DNA of 64,000 bases from the NCBI GenBank assembly GCA_030077755.1, contig JAQJZZ010000007.1, positions 1,488,001 to 1,552,000 on the forward strand. Direction: 5' to 3'. The notes beneath the pieces were generated by a model. That model saw only the letters and a program-made list of their open reading frames with translations. It made no database searches and was not told the DNA's origin. Origin of the DNA: Filosporella fistucella. Taxonomy: Eukaryota > Ascomycota > Leotiomycetes > Helotiales. Position numbers and translations under genes: made by a program. Below, in pieces: positions 21,345 through 33,300 of the stretch (its first letter is position 1; every line of letters starts with the position of its first letter).

Positions 21345-24008
21345 GGCGGCGAAAAGTGAGCGCACCGAGGCGCAAATGAGAAATTAAATTGATCAAAATC
21401 GAAGCTTGCGATGTTGTTGTGGGGAGATGTAGAGAACAAATTCAAATTGAAGAAATGGCGGATTCTTGAGTAGAACAACAGGAAGCCGTCGATAAGCAGG
21501 TTGATATGTTCAAAGGGAAAAGAAGGTGAAGGTGAGGTGAGGCGCGGGTGGAGGTGTAAAGAAAGGTTATGATGCGAGGAAGCAGAATTGAAGCTTGGTT
21601 TAGCGCGAGGCTAGCGAAGTGCACGGGCCTCACGTATTTGACTTTCCGTGCAATTCAGCATTCGCGAATCTTGGAGGAGCACTCTTCTTCTTGACGTAGC
21701 AAGATCTTGGAGGGCTTGTGTTACAACGTGCTCATCGCCACGAGAGATGCGAAAGCTTTGGTTGCACTACAGGAAACAAACTCAACACTTCTACGACGAA
21801 ACTCCCTAGTCAGCGTATTGTCCACTCTGGGAACCGGGCAGGGACAGGGCGGCGATTATCAATCTCCTATAAGCGTATTGGAATGACACAGGCCGGATTG
21901 ACGAACACAACATTCGCAAAGTCACAGGCAGCATGTTTTGTCTAAGGAGGTATTTATAAGTTTTGGTCTATTTGTATCAGTTCTGACTATAAGCAGTTGG
22001 CTGCCCCTCCTTTTCATACCGACAAATGCCTCTCCGATCTTCATATTCCTCTTCTTCGTCTGCACATACTTCCTGAATCGACCATGTGTATATTGCTCGT
22101 TCCTCCTTTTGATACTATTCGCCTCCTCTTGCCACTGGTCAGATCACTGCTTCTTCGATTTCAGCAGTAACTGGTTTGAACCCCGGCATTCCGTAGCGAT
22201 CACTTCAGAAATGGTCAACTCCTCTACTCTGACAAATCAAACCATGGAACAAGTTTCGATATATGCTGGAGCACTCAATAATACCGCTGCAGCGTTAGCT
22301 GGAACTGCTCTTGAGGAGGCAAAGCGAAGGCTTGCTTTGAAGACTGAGTGGACTGGTATTGGAGTTGAGTGGCTACGAAGTCTTTTAGGACGTCGGGAAT
22401 GGAGACTACCATGCGTTGATGTATACATAAGGCTTTAGGGAGGAGTGTTTACTTGAAATGATACATGAGTCTACGGCAGTCCTTGTTTCTGGTTGGCGTT
22501 GTAAATATGGGCATACGGGTGGACAAGCATATGGTTTGGGTGGAGGATAGTTCTCGTTGGATTGGAGGCATGGCTGGCGTTATGGCTTGGCCTGAACCTC
22601 AACCTTTAGAAGACAATGTTTTCAGCTTAAGTGCACCGATTCGATTCTAGTCCACCTATCTTAGTGAAATGCATAGCGGGTAGTATCCCCAACATATTGT
22701 TTTGGTTTCATCAGCTGCTTACCTTGATTGCATATTTGGTTCAATGCTATTACTTTCTCAAGCGAACCTGGGTATTCATAGTCTAGTTGCACTGTGGTCA
22801 TTTCAGCCACTCGCAAAGCACAGTTTAATCTCCACGGTGGGTTCGACCATAGCTTGGACTTTGCTGGTTAGAATAGGCACTTTAGGTTGGTAATGATCCA
22901 TTCGGAATGCAATAAGCACGCTTTAGGGGCATGTCGTGTCCAAACTCAAGCAGTCCCTTAATTCTTTTCTTTTGGGGACCGTCTAAAGCTTTTGTGGAAT
23001 TTTGAGAGCAGCTCTATGCCCGCTATGGCAAGTTCCGATAAGGTACTTCTGCTGGGTATCACAGGCTCTTGCTTTTGTTAAAGCTTAGCTACACTGTTTG
23101 GTTACCTTTCCAGTGCGCTTGAGAGCAGTCGTTCGGTCTTATTTTTCTTGATAGTGTATCTCCCTCGTTCATCGTCTTCATCTGTCTCTCTGCTGTTTCT
23201 CATCCGTTACGTTTGATCAAGTATCCTATACATATCTAACAAGTAATCCGATATCAAGTTTTCTCGCACAACGACACTTGATATGTCATGTATTTTGAGC
23301 TTTCTAGCAATTGATGACTCGCGCCTCATTTCATTGTTGTTTTACGCGGTCCACGATATATCAATGGATGTGTCACACCTAGTTCAAACCCGGTGTGGTC
23401 TTTGAGTATATAACTTTCAACGCTAGAAGGGTAAGTTTGAAACAGGTATCACCTCTGACACCATTAGCCATGTGGATATTTCGTGTTCCTTATTTTCGCT
23501 GAAATATTCTTGCTGGCGAACTTCCCTAATCAGCGAAATCGATTTGCCAAAACCACCCTAGGATGGATGTATTGATAGAATTATTTCCAAAGAATTACAT
23601 CTAGGATGCCTTCATAACCTTTCAAGTACTTATACATTACGATCAAGCGCATATTAGAAATGTCCATCGCATCATAGAAGCTAAGTAATGGGTATTGAGA
23701 TTAAGATCATATACATTGAAGTTAAATTAAATATCCTGCATCGCCTTATCCGAGCAAGTGCTCGTTCTCGCACCGAGATAACAGTCCATCGTCAATCATC
23801 AATCATAATTCTTAACAGCATATACTCCTTGTCCATCATTCTCCCAATCAGGCCAACATTGAGCTTTCAGTAGGACACCTAGCTGTATCCCAAGCGAGTA
23901 AAGCCATGCTGACCTTTCAACCTGCACGGGTAAAGAGCTCTCTCGAAATTCCACAAGCCGTGTCGACTACCTGCGCTTACTGATCTCTCTCGCCAACTAG
24001 GAGATGCC
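21345..24008. other. Intergenic, 2.7 kb, EDC4-like promoter and unassigned sequence
   Basis: The first ~350 bases hold the EDC4-like promoter. From 22211 to 22438 a plus-strand frame (MVNSSTLTNQTMEQVSIYAG, ending PCVDVYIRL) looks somewhat protein-like but is only 75 residues, without support. The remaining sequence to 24000 shows no gene, and a weak tRNA T-arm lookalike near 23380 does not fold. Confidence 0.35.
22211..22438 (+). CDS. Possible small hypothetical protein
   Basis: A 75-residue frame from ATG 22211: MVNSSTLTNQTMEQVSIYAG, then a helical Ala-rich part (ALNNTAAALAGTALEEAKRR) and WTGIGVEWLRSLLGRREWRL. Composition is compatible with a real small protein or the last exon of a gene, but I see no conserved motif, and upstream in-frame sequence is merely hydrophobic. 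Treat as unproven. Confidence 0.2.
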   Translation: MVNSSTLTNQTMEQVSIYAGALNNTAAALAGTALEEAKRRLALKTEWTGIGVEWLRSLLGRREWRLPCVDVYIRL

Positions 24009-25470
24009 CTAGTTGAACTTGAAATCAAATCCCGAATCTTTCGAATCATGCGACGCAGCACTTGTCGTAGCCACACCCACACCGAAACTCGTACTAGTTC
24101 CAGAACCAGAAGCAACAATCAACGGCCTACTCTTCGCTTTCTCTCCCTCCCTCTCCCTTATGTCCACAGCAATCGTCCCAATCTTCGGTTTATCTTGCGT
24201 CACATCCACAAACGCCACACTCTTCGCGGTCCCTGGTCTACTATTCAACCCATTCCTACTCCCAGCCCTATTATCAGAGCCAGAACTGATGTTCCTAGTA
24301 GGCAACTCGCTGGTAAGAGGAGGATTACTATTCAATGCCCCTGCACTCCTACTTCCGTCACCTCTTGATCCCATTGCATTCCTATCACCTCTCGATCCTG
24401 GTCTGTTCCCGTCTCTCGACGTTGCATCTCTTGACATGCCTCTTTCTTCCCATGCTACTTTCTCATCTCTTCTTCCTTGAGTGACATAATCATTTTCTCC
24501 CGCCTTCCTTCTCCTCCATGTTACGAATGCGAGAGCGGCAATTGTGGCTGTGAATCCGATAGTGAGGAATGTGATGCCGGCTATGACGAGGGGACTGAGA
24601 GGGGGAGTCGATCGAGTCGGGGCTTCTGGGATAGTAGGGTTCGTGGCGGGAAGTGAGGGCGTGGTGGAGGGTTCGGATGATGGGATGATGGCGATTGAGG
24701 AAGAAGGTGCTGCTTCTGTATCGGTTGGCGGAAAGACAATGGTGGGTTGAATCAGGGAAGAAGAAGCTGCTGCGCTTTCGGTAGGAAAACTTGATGGAGG
24801 AGCGAGTGGAGTTAGAGTCGTCTGAATAGTTGGAGCCGCTACTGAAGGTAGTATTGTTGGTTGCGGGATAGGTGTCAAGATCGGCACCTCGCTGCTTACA
24901 ACCGCAGGTACACTTTCTGTAGCACTCTCTTGTATTCCAGGATCAGGAGTTGGAGTCGGAAATGTAGGTATCGTAGGTATAGGTGCGACAGGCGGTGGTG
25001 TCGCCGAAGTAGGCAGAGAAGAAGCAGCTTGTACCAGACCACAAACTCTCCTAAATTCCGATCGAGCAGCTAGGAATGTTTAGTCTCGTCTCAAATCCAA
25101 GAACCCGATACCAGATGAACCATCATCCATCGAGATCAAAGCGCTCCAACAATGAAATGAAAAGAAACTCACTCGACCCATTAGCAAACCCACAATCCCT
25201 AAATATACACCCTCCCCCAAGAGTCCCCGCCACTCCTCCCCTTCCAACCCCCCCAATTACCGCATCCTGCTGCTTACACAGACATCCAAAATCTCCAGCC
25301 GTACACCCAATTCTCGTCGCCGCTCTCCCAAGACAAGCATTCGCACAAGCAGGAATCTGCTGAATCTCCGCCGCCAGCGCACCTTGCGCCTCAACCTCTC
25401 GAAGAACCAAGGATGAAAGAAGGATTAAGAATAAGGTATTAGATACATCTCTCCTCTGAAAAGAAAACAT
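24009..25470 (-). CDS. CFEM-domain single-pass membrane protein
   Basis: Two exons (25173-25470 and 24009-25069) flank a 103-nt intron (donor GTGAGT, acceptor CCTAG) and give 452 residues. A signal peptide (NTLFLILLSSLVLREVEAQG) precedes a CFEM domain with eight cysteines: PACANACLG, RIGC, FGCLC, GGGCIFRDC and, across the splice, RRVC. A long Pro/Thr/Ser-rich stalk (likely O-glycosylated wall-spanning linker) follows, then one membrane helix (PLVIAGITFLTIGFTATIAA) and a basic stop-transfer RRRKAG. The cytoplasmic tail of ~150 residues is Arg/Gly/Ser-rich with repeated SRGD-type units and ends FDFKFN. CFEM proteins act in surface sensing, haem/iron handling or adhesion; the transmembrane-plus-tail form resembles receptor- or sensor-type members (such as Pth11-unrelated CFEM sensors), so a surface sensor role is inference. 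Not GPI-anchored as read. Confidence 0.85.
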
Positions 25471-26700
25471 AATGACACTTGACAGCCGGCTGCCTCCAAC
25501 GAAACTCAGGAATTAAAAAAAAGTGGAGAATAGAATAGAAGAGGAGGGAGGAAAAGAAAAGAAGAGGTAAGAGGAGCAGAAAAGCAATTTCTGATAATAA
25601 TGACAGGAACATGTTTCGAGCGGGATGAAAGCATGAATAAATAAGGAAAAACGGAAAGCATATCCATGCTCCCCCTCTCTCCTTCCAAGACCTCCTTACG
25701 ATCCGTTCTCCGCCCTACCCGTCCTCAAAGCAGGAGATGATTTCCATCCCGCAGCCTTACAGCAACAGATCCATTACAGAAAGAGAGACAGCTTCTCAAA
25801 AATTGCCTATTTCCTCTCTTCCCTCTGTCATCTCGTGTCCATATCTCAATCTGTATATGCGAGCCGTTGGACCCTTACCTACCCTGTATAATCTACCCCA
25901 CACACATTCCATACCACAATCGCAAGTTCCCTGCCTATCACCATTATCTCTCTTTGTATACCTACTTCTGAACCCAACCAAAAACCTTATTTTCGTTAAC
26001 CAGGAAATGTACTCATCCTGTAGATGTATTCAGGGATCTACGCTCTGAAACTGAAGAGGTGTGTCGTACATTAGCCGATATCAGATCAGGGGTTTAGCGA
26101 GGAGAGACCGTTTGAGGGAGGTGTTGATGATTAGGCTAATGGGCTGCAGCTTAATTGAAGGGGTATTGAGATAAGGTTTAGAGATGAAGGTCGTTCCGAG
26201 GCTTTTAAAAGTTGATGTTAGGGTGGGAGAAATGATATCCGTGTTCATCAAGAGATCGTCGTTTCAATCTCGATATCCGGCTTGCATCGCGATGAATGTT
26301 TTGCATCATTTGGACATTTCTTCGGAGTATTATACAATAGAAAGATATAATAGCAAAACTTAAATACCAAATTCTACTTCCAACTTCCCATATTTCCCCA
26401 TCCAGCAACTGTCCCGGCTCTACATGCAGAGATTCCATTTTCAGCTCAACTATGACACTCACTCTGTCCCATCTCTCGCCATCTCTACTCATCCTGTCTA
26501 CTCCCGTGTTCTTCCCCGCAATTTCTTTGTCAATTTTCCTTGGAAGCGAGTGTTAGATCTGCTGCAGTGATCTGCGTATGATGTGCGTAAGAGTTGGATG
26601 GGTCATGATCAATTGGGTCTGACAGGAAGAGAGAGCTTCCGATGATGGTTATATTGACCTTCTGCATTACTTTCCAGAAGATTTCTATGAGGAGTAATTC
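25471..26700. other. Intergenic, promoter side of the CFEM gene
   Basis: 1.2 kb with a polypurine stretch (25515-25580 on the plus strand) and CT-rich segments at 25700-26000. No supported gene. Confidence 0.4.
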
Positions 26701-26739
26701 GCTTCGGGGATTTTGATGCGCTTATACGATGGTGGGATA

Positions 26740-28110
26740 TACAAAAGCTGCAGGTACCAGTTTCTGCAAGGTTCGGAGAGGGAAGTTCTCCCTGTAAGGG
26801 GAACTTCGCTCCGAAACACTTAGTTCACTTATAAGATAAATCGTAGTAGAGTTTTCAAAGGTGCATTTGACGCAAGAACTTTCTACGTTGACTGTGGAAG
26901 TTCCCATCCTAGACAAATCGCTTCGAACATGCCCAGTCTACATATAAGATTGTCGAAATACGCAAAAGTATATAGCACCACGTATCAAGTTTCAAAAGCT
27001 TCGAGGAGTAGATCGCTTCGAAAAAAAACTGATCGCTTATCAGACAAGCCGTAAAATAATTCGCAAAAGTGCCTTTGATACAAAGCCTTCCCCTATGCCC
27101 GAAGCACTAACAACTTTTCTATACCTGGCAAATCACTTTGCAAATACGCTCCCTATATCTAAGATTTCCAAAATGCAGAAACTATCTAGGATCAAGTACT
27201 AAGCTTCTCCGGCTTTGGAGAATCAAGAAAAGTTCAGCCTGTAGTAGATTTCTTTGAAACACTTACTCCACACAGCAACACCTAAGGGTTAGTATACGTG
27301 CCTTATATACGAGACCTTCCCCTATGTATCCGATAAGCTAAGTATCCGGCAAATCGTTTGGAAACTGCGCTCACTCCTAACAAGATCTTCGCAGTGCAGG
27401 AAAGTCTCTAGGACTAAGTACTAGGGTTAAGATGTCGAAGAGTGCAAGCAACTCTGTAGGTAGTAGATCGCTTCGAAGATATCAATCTCCAAAACTTCAA
27501 ACGTTGAATACGCTAGATTTGAAGTTCTAGAATCAAGTTTTCACAACCTCCAAGGTTCGAAACCTTTCTGTGAGTGGTAAATTGCTCCTAAAAGACCTCC
27601 CTTACCGAGTCAAATATTGAGTACACGGAATCTTGAGTTCTAGTACCAAGTTTCCATAACCTTTATAATTCTAGTTATTTCCATACATAGTAGATCGCTT
27701 CGAAGCAAATTTATGAACTTATTACAATATCGAATGCATAGAATTTCCAAGTTCCAGCACCTACTCTCCACAGCCTCAAAGAATCGAGACGTTTCTACAT
27801 GCGGTAGATCACTTCGGAAATACTTGATTTACTTAATAAGAGATACTATCAAAGACAATTCTATACAAGTTCTTCCAAATCAAGAGGGTTCCCTTATCCT
27901 CAGTAACCCCGAAGTAGTGCTATATAGAGCAAACTACTTTCCAAACACTTGATATACTTATCATCCATGCCATCAAAGACTCTTCTCCATAAGTCCCTTC
28001 AAAACAATAAACAACTATATTAAAACTATCAAATCACCTTTTACTACGTAAATAATCTCGCAATAACTCAATCCACTTATAAAACAACCCGGTAAAACAT
28101 TCTACAAACA
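26740..28110. repeat. Degenerate tandem array, ~115-bp unit, about 12 copies
   Basis: Units open with variants of GTAGATCGCTTCGAA. I find cores at about 26800, 26912, 27008, 27128, 27244, 27349, 27463, 27577, 27690, 27804, 27929 and 28048. Spacings are 112, 96, 120, 116, 105, 114, 114, 113, 114, 125 and 119, so the period is about 114-115 bp. Secondary blocks recur in phase, such as CACTTAnTTnACTTATAAGA after the core and a TCTAGnATCAAGTnCTA box in the second half. Units between 26900 and 27460 also show a two-unit alternation (ATCGCTTCGAA after GTAG versus after GGCAA). Sequence identity is low, so the array is old. No long reading frame crosses it. Unit borders are by eye. Confidence 0.7.
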
Positions 28111-28841
28111 TCCTACGGTTCTACAATTCTAACCAGCTTATCTGTCTAAACCTTACTTGTAAAGCCCCTCTCTATATTCTCCAAACTCATCAACCTCTCC
28201 CTCACCACCTCTATTCATTCCTCCCCCCTCATTAACAACTTAGCCTCCTATCTAATGCAGAGAATGAAAAGCCGACTGCTTCTTCTCCTTCTATCCCAGA
28301 ATCTCGCATCGATTCCCCACCCCCCTTATATTAACTCCTTCCCCCAGATCATAAAACCCTAGAACCACATCTCTCTTCGTCTCCCAGCCTCTGACCGCTG
28401 TATTATATTACAAATCCCTCCATTCCCGAAAACATCGTACGATCGTTGCATATTTCTGACCGGGTAATGTTAGGTGTAATTCAAATTTATGTATTGTATA
28501 CAAGTGAGGAGCTGGATGTAGGACTCGAAAAGACGGCCTCCACGGCAGTGGCCCCCGGAGGGCCAGCGGAGCGTCATTTGGGAGGAGGAGGGAGAGGTGA
28601 GTTGGTTTAGCTAGTTTAATTAATTCGAATCAGAGAAGGAAGAAGAAGAGATAGAAGAGGCGGTGATCTTCTCCCTCGCAAAAAGGGGGGATTCGGAGAT
28701 GGAGTAGTGAGAGGAGTGGGGAGATTGAAAGAAGTCGTATGTATGGCAAATAAGTAGGGGTTAGTATTAGTTAGAAAAATTCTAGGGGCTATAAAGGTAG
28801 GTATTGGAGGATGTGAACAGTTGGAGTATAGGGGAGGATAT
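28111..28841. other. Intergenic with a GC-rich inverted-repeat islet
   Basis: CT-rich sequence (28160-28350) then a GC-rich islet at about 28528-28575 in otherwise AT-rich DNA. It contains GGCCTCC and, 16 bases on, GGAGGGCC, able to pair as a stem. No gene supported. Confidence 0.4.
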
Positions 28842-28948
28842 GAGGGAGAGGGAGAGGGAGAGGGAGAGGGAGAGGGAGAGGGAGAGGGAGAGGGAGAGGG
28901 AGAGGGAGAGGGAGAGGGAGAGGGAGAGGGAGAGGGAGAGGGAGAGGA
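28842..28948. repeat. (GGGAGA)n hexanucleotide microsatellite
   Basis: About 17 uninterrupted copies of GGGAGA (plus strand purine). The minus strand encodes a Pro-Ser run in a fortuitous frame. Copy number is likely to vary between isolates. Confidence 0.95.
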
Positions 28949-29422
28949 TATATTAAGAAGAGAAGACCCAGGGAACGGTATAGGTAAGATTACTAGGTAG
29001 AATATAATAGACGATATACTGAGAAGAACTAGGGATGGATAGATAAACTTAGCTAAGAAACATGTAAGTTTTATCACCTAGCTATAGTGTGCTAGAACTT
29101 CCCTCATATAGTCACTATACAGCACTAACACATTACACACCACTGCAAACGGAAGATAAATTTCAGCATCTCAATATATGTATTCTCCCTCAACCGAAGG
29201 ATCAATCAATCACGATGGCTATATACAAGTCGCATGCCATGCCATCTTATCCATCCAATCAAAACGCCTGTTATGCATGCATGCCATCCAACCGTCGTCA
29301 ATGTATGTATGTACAAGATCATCGGCTCTCCCAAAAGTAACAGTTAAACGCCTATAAATGCCGCTCGCTCAGTGGTAATCGGGGGTATCACTTCATGCAT
29401 TTTTTTGCTTGCTATCACTCAA

Positions 29423-30390
29423 TTATAATAATCGTAACAGGTTCTTCAATCCGGTTCTCGGCTGCTCTTCTGCTTGGAGACTTCGAGGGACGTGTGGTCT
29501 GGGGTCGCGGACTTGGTTGTGGCCGGCTAGATTTTCTTGCTTGACCCATTGCTTTTGCTCGGGGACCCATACGTGACTGTGTTGTCTTAGTATGAAGTTG
29601 AGATTGGGATGGTGGAAACTTACCCTTCATGCATGGTTTTTGTCAAGGCCCTTGGAGAATATTCCTCTGTCAAAATCCGATCAAAGCTGTATGGGACCAA
29701 TGCAGGTACACCCTCGAACATTGTCTCCCTCAATGGGTACAGATCTCTCGTTCTGTAGCGATGATAGTTCTTGCAGCTCCAAACACCCGGTTGTACACTT
29801 GGCTCGGTCTCGCTCAATCCGGTTATGTCAATGAACAGTCCATTTCTGACGTCAATCCATCGAGCATCGATAACATTTTGTCCATCTCCTCTTACTCTTT
29901 CTACGCTGTTTGGGTTGACATCAAGTAGATATTCCCTGCTAACCGTCGAACCGTCCGTATTGGTCGAATTGTATGAATGCATAGTCATATTCAGATTCTC
30001 TCCCAACCATGCCAACGTCGAGGCAGACACTTGTGTATCCAAGTCCCAATCCCATGGCATAATTTGACCATTCCACCACCAACCCAATAATGTGCCGTGA
30101 GCAATCCAAGTCTCGATATTTCGTTCTCGAAATGCCATCAGGTATGATCGAATGAGGTGGTATAATGTATCTGCCTTTTCTTCATAGGTGACTGCATTAC
30201 CATTAAAGTATCTGATATCGTAATGACCCAACTCATTATCACCTCCAGGTTCGTGGAAATATTTTGTATCGACAGGGTCTTCTCTTTTCTCTCTTTGGGC
30301 CATACGTTCGATTGCTTCGACGTTTAAATTCGGTGCTGCTAATGTTAAAGAGCAGAGAATTGTGCTGACGAGAAGGTATTGGAGCTTCAT
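29423..30390 (-). CDS. Secreted/lumenal LicD-family protein
   Basis: Two exons (29624-30390, 29423-29576) with a 47-nt intron (donor GTAAGT, acceptor CACAG) give 306 residues. The start ATG 30388-30390 begins a signal peptide (MKLQYLLVSTILCSLTLAAP). The LicD core reads IETWIAHGTLLGWWWNGQIM followed by PWDWDLDTQVS, with the acidic D-x-D expected to bind metal in the nucleotidyltransferase fold. Later conserved parts are WIDVRNGLFIDITGL and DLYPLRETMFEGVPALVP. LicD proteins transfer phosphocholine or other phospho-groups to glycans; fungal relatives include Mnn4-like regulators of mannosylphosphate. The spliced C-terminal exon continues HVWVPEQKQWVKQENLAGHN and ends in a basic tail; failing to splice gives a different Arg/Ser/Pro-rich end. 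Donor and acceptor of the reaction are not predictable. Likely Golgi lumen or secreted. Confidence 0.85.
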
Positions 30391-33300
30391 GATGACGAGG
30401 CTGACAAGCAATACTATCCCCACCACAAATATTCGAGATGGTTTTGTCGAATTCAGTTCCAGGGGTAGGATCGAAAAATCGAAAATCGAGTTTAATTCGG
30501 GTCCCAATCAATAGTTCTCGATTGTCGAAATGGTGGGTGAGGTACTTCTATAAATGGTCGCTGGATCCTTCAATAACTCCCACGCCAAGGCTTTGACCAA
30601 GAGACGACAATGAAGTGATCTTGGCAACGGATACGGCACGGATAGAACGAGGATGTTGACGTGAGAGAAGGAAAAGTAGAAGTGATGATATTATGCACAA
30701 GCGGGGAATGAGTGAGAGTAAAGGTGAAGATGAAGAAGTCACACGGAAGAAAATATGAGTGATGAGGTTGAGGATATTTGAAGGTGAGGGAGGTGTTGGT
30801 AATAGTAGGTACGGAAATGTACATGAGGGGGTGTGGGCATGCATAGCTTTTTGATCCTTCGGACCCGAAACTTCAGCTAGAAATAAAGTACAGAGTAGTG
30901 AATACTGAGTACTCGTACCAAGGACTCGTAACCTTATTATGACGGAAAGGGAAACCGGCGCAATTCGATAAGATCCTGTTTGATGGTTGGATGAGGGGGG
31001 AAGGAAAGAGGGGACGGGAAGGGAAGAAGAGGCGGAAGGGGAAGGCGAAGGGGGAAGGGGTATGAATTTGGGTGGAGAAGGTGGACACTACATTTTAGGA
31101 AGGGGGGAGGGGGCTGAGAAATAGGACAAAGAAGGGAAAGAGCCACGCGATGATTGCGTACACAAATTTGGGAAGGATCGGAGTGATCAGTGAGCAGAGA
31201 AGGCTCGAATTAAACAGCTGGGTAGAGTACAAGTCTCTAAACCATGAATGGGTAATAGCAGACGAAGTGCCTAACTGCTCAGCTGAGACTGAGACTGTGA
31301 TTGTGACTTCATCTGCTACTGCCAACTGAGCAACAAGAAACTTCAAACATGCCCAGAAAGGGAAGGATGCAAAAGCTGTACTCGACGGTATTTTGGTTGC
31401 ATGGCGAAAATCAGCCATGACCTCAGGTCAAGATCTTGGTATTGAGGTGGTGGGCTGGTACATGGGTGGTGAAGTGGTAAGGTGGTGAGGTTGACAAAGG
31501 TTGGCTTGTTGGCTCGTCGGCTCGTTGGTATCGTGCGTTCTTGCTCAACTTGGCTGGCGGCTCGTCGACAAGAGTCTTGGCGACGTGGCTGTGGCTGATT
31601 GTTGCCGTGGGTAAATTGCCAGGGTGGAACCTTGCTGCAGAATGAATCAGAATCAGACTTAGAATCCATAAAAATACATGAAGATACATAGACAATTAAT
31701 GCTGGTTCCTCGGTTTCCGAAGAGCGAGAATATTCGATGCGAAGATAATTGCATGTTATTTTGAATAGATCAACACCTTTATTTCATATTTTCATTCTAA
31801 ACACCTTACCCTAAACAAATCTTTCCCTCAGTCTCATTCACACCCATCCAATTCAAAACACCAAGGCGTCAAACCCCATCCTTCAAAAAACAAACCGCTA
31901 CCAATCCTGCCCCTGCAGATGGAATAATAACAACTCCATTATATCAGCATCATTAACATCAGATCATTAACATCATCACATCTCTCATCCTTCCCTACGA
32001 ATACCTTGCTCTTTCTGGCCAGTTCGTACCTCCTTCCGACTGCCGTCGCTTGCATCTTGCTCCATACAGCCTCGTGCACAAAATGCATTCTTGTCCTTGT
32101 ACATATACAGGGGGCTCACCGCACTCTCGATAGGCGGTAAATTACACAAACGTCACCTCAAGTCCCGGATGGAGTCTTCCAAACGTCTTGACACGCGGCC
32201 TGCCATCGGAGACTGTTGATTCTCCGATTTGCTGTATGGGTGTGAATTATTAAAATATGGGAGTATATTTCACATCTCCGAGTTCTATCTTATGTCTAAT
32301 GATTTCATGAAAGGAATATTTTTAAATTGTTGGTTGTTGATTGTTGATTGCTGATGGTGGTGGTTCAGGGGTTGTAGAATCTAATCTTCACAATAAGCCT
32401 TGGCTGACGCTCCCAATCCCACCTCGCATGATTGCCAAATGGATGCCAGCCAGGCTGAAGACCTGACCATGCCATAGCAAAAGCCTCATCAAAACCCTAA
32501 CAGAAGAAAAATCATGAGACGAACGAAATGCTTGTGCATCCCGTTTCACCTACCGCCCGATCAAGCCTTGTTCCTTCCACCACTTCCTCATCACCTCACT
32601 TTATTTCTTCTTCCCTCATCCTGTCCGAGGTTTCAAGCTTATTCCTCGCAAACTACTGTACCTCAAAGAGGCTTACTCACATTTTACTCGGTACTCCTAC
32701 TCCGTCCTTTGCACGAAAACCCAGTTGTCAGATCGCAGATCGCCTACGCCAAGACACACGGTGCCGAAGCTTGTCTCTTGGAAATGAGAAACCGGATCTC
32801 GTGTCGTGTGCTCGCTTTCTTGTCTGGTTGGCAGCAGGACTGCATCCACCACTCATTTTTCTGCTGTAGGGAGTACAGAATACCAGCGCAGCCAAGAATA
32901 TCAATTAGCTTTTACGAAGTCAATATTAGTTTCGCACCACAAGATTCCTGTTCCCAAGGTTAGCAACTCTATCTAGACCGCCAAGTCGGATACTCGGATC
33001 TGATATCTATCCTTTCCTTCTAACCTTCTTATTCCAACCCACCTACCTACATTACCTACGACTTCATATCATATCCCCTCCGAGCCTACCTATCTATCTT
33101 ACAATATCCTATCCATCACATCCTACACCAACAACACACTCACTCCTTCATCAAAAACCTCGATCTATATTAGGAAGGTATCCCACCCCGTCCCAAACCG
33201 GGTTTTTATTAAGCCACTTTATGCATGAGAGACAGCTCCCTCCCGCTTTCCTTATCACGCCTCATGGAGGTTGAAACCCCACTACGATAGCGATGGAATG

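Noticed and set aside
21938..22438. Plus-strand 166-codon frame
   Set aside because: The first 90 codons are Phe/Ser/Leu-rich from a CT-rich leader. Only the last part from 22211 is kept as a low-confidence small protein.
23370..23405. Possible tRNA T-arm and pol III B-box (AGTTCAAACCC)
   Set aside because: The five-base stem does not pair around the seven-base loop and no acceptor, D or anticodon arm lies upstream.
24013..24480. Plus-strand frame across the CFEM gene
   Set aside because: Antisense of a well-supported coding exon; hydrophobicity reflects complementary codons.
28616..29077. Minus-strand reading frame with a long Pro-Ser run
   Set aside because: It is the translation of the GGGAGA microsatellite with flanks of no protein-like composition.
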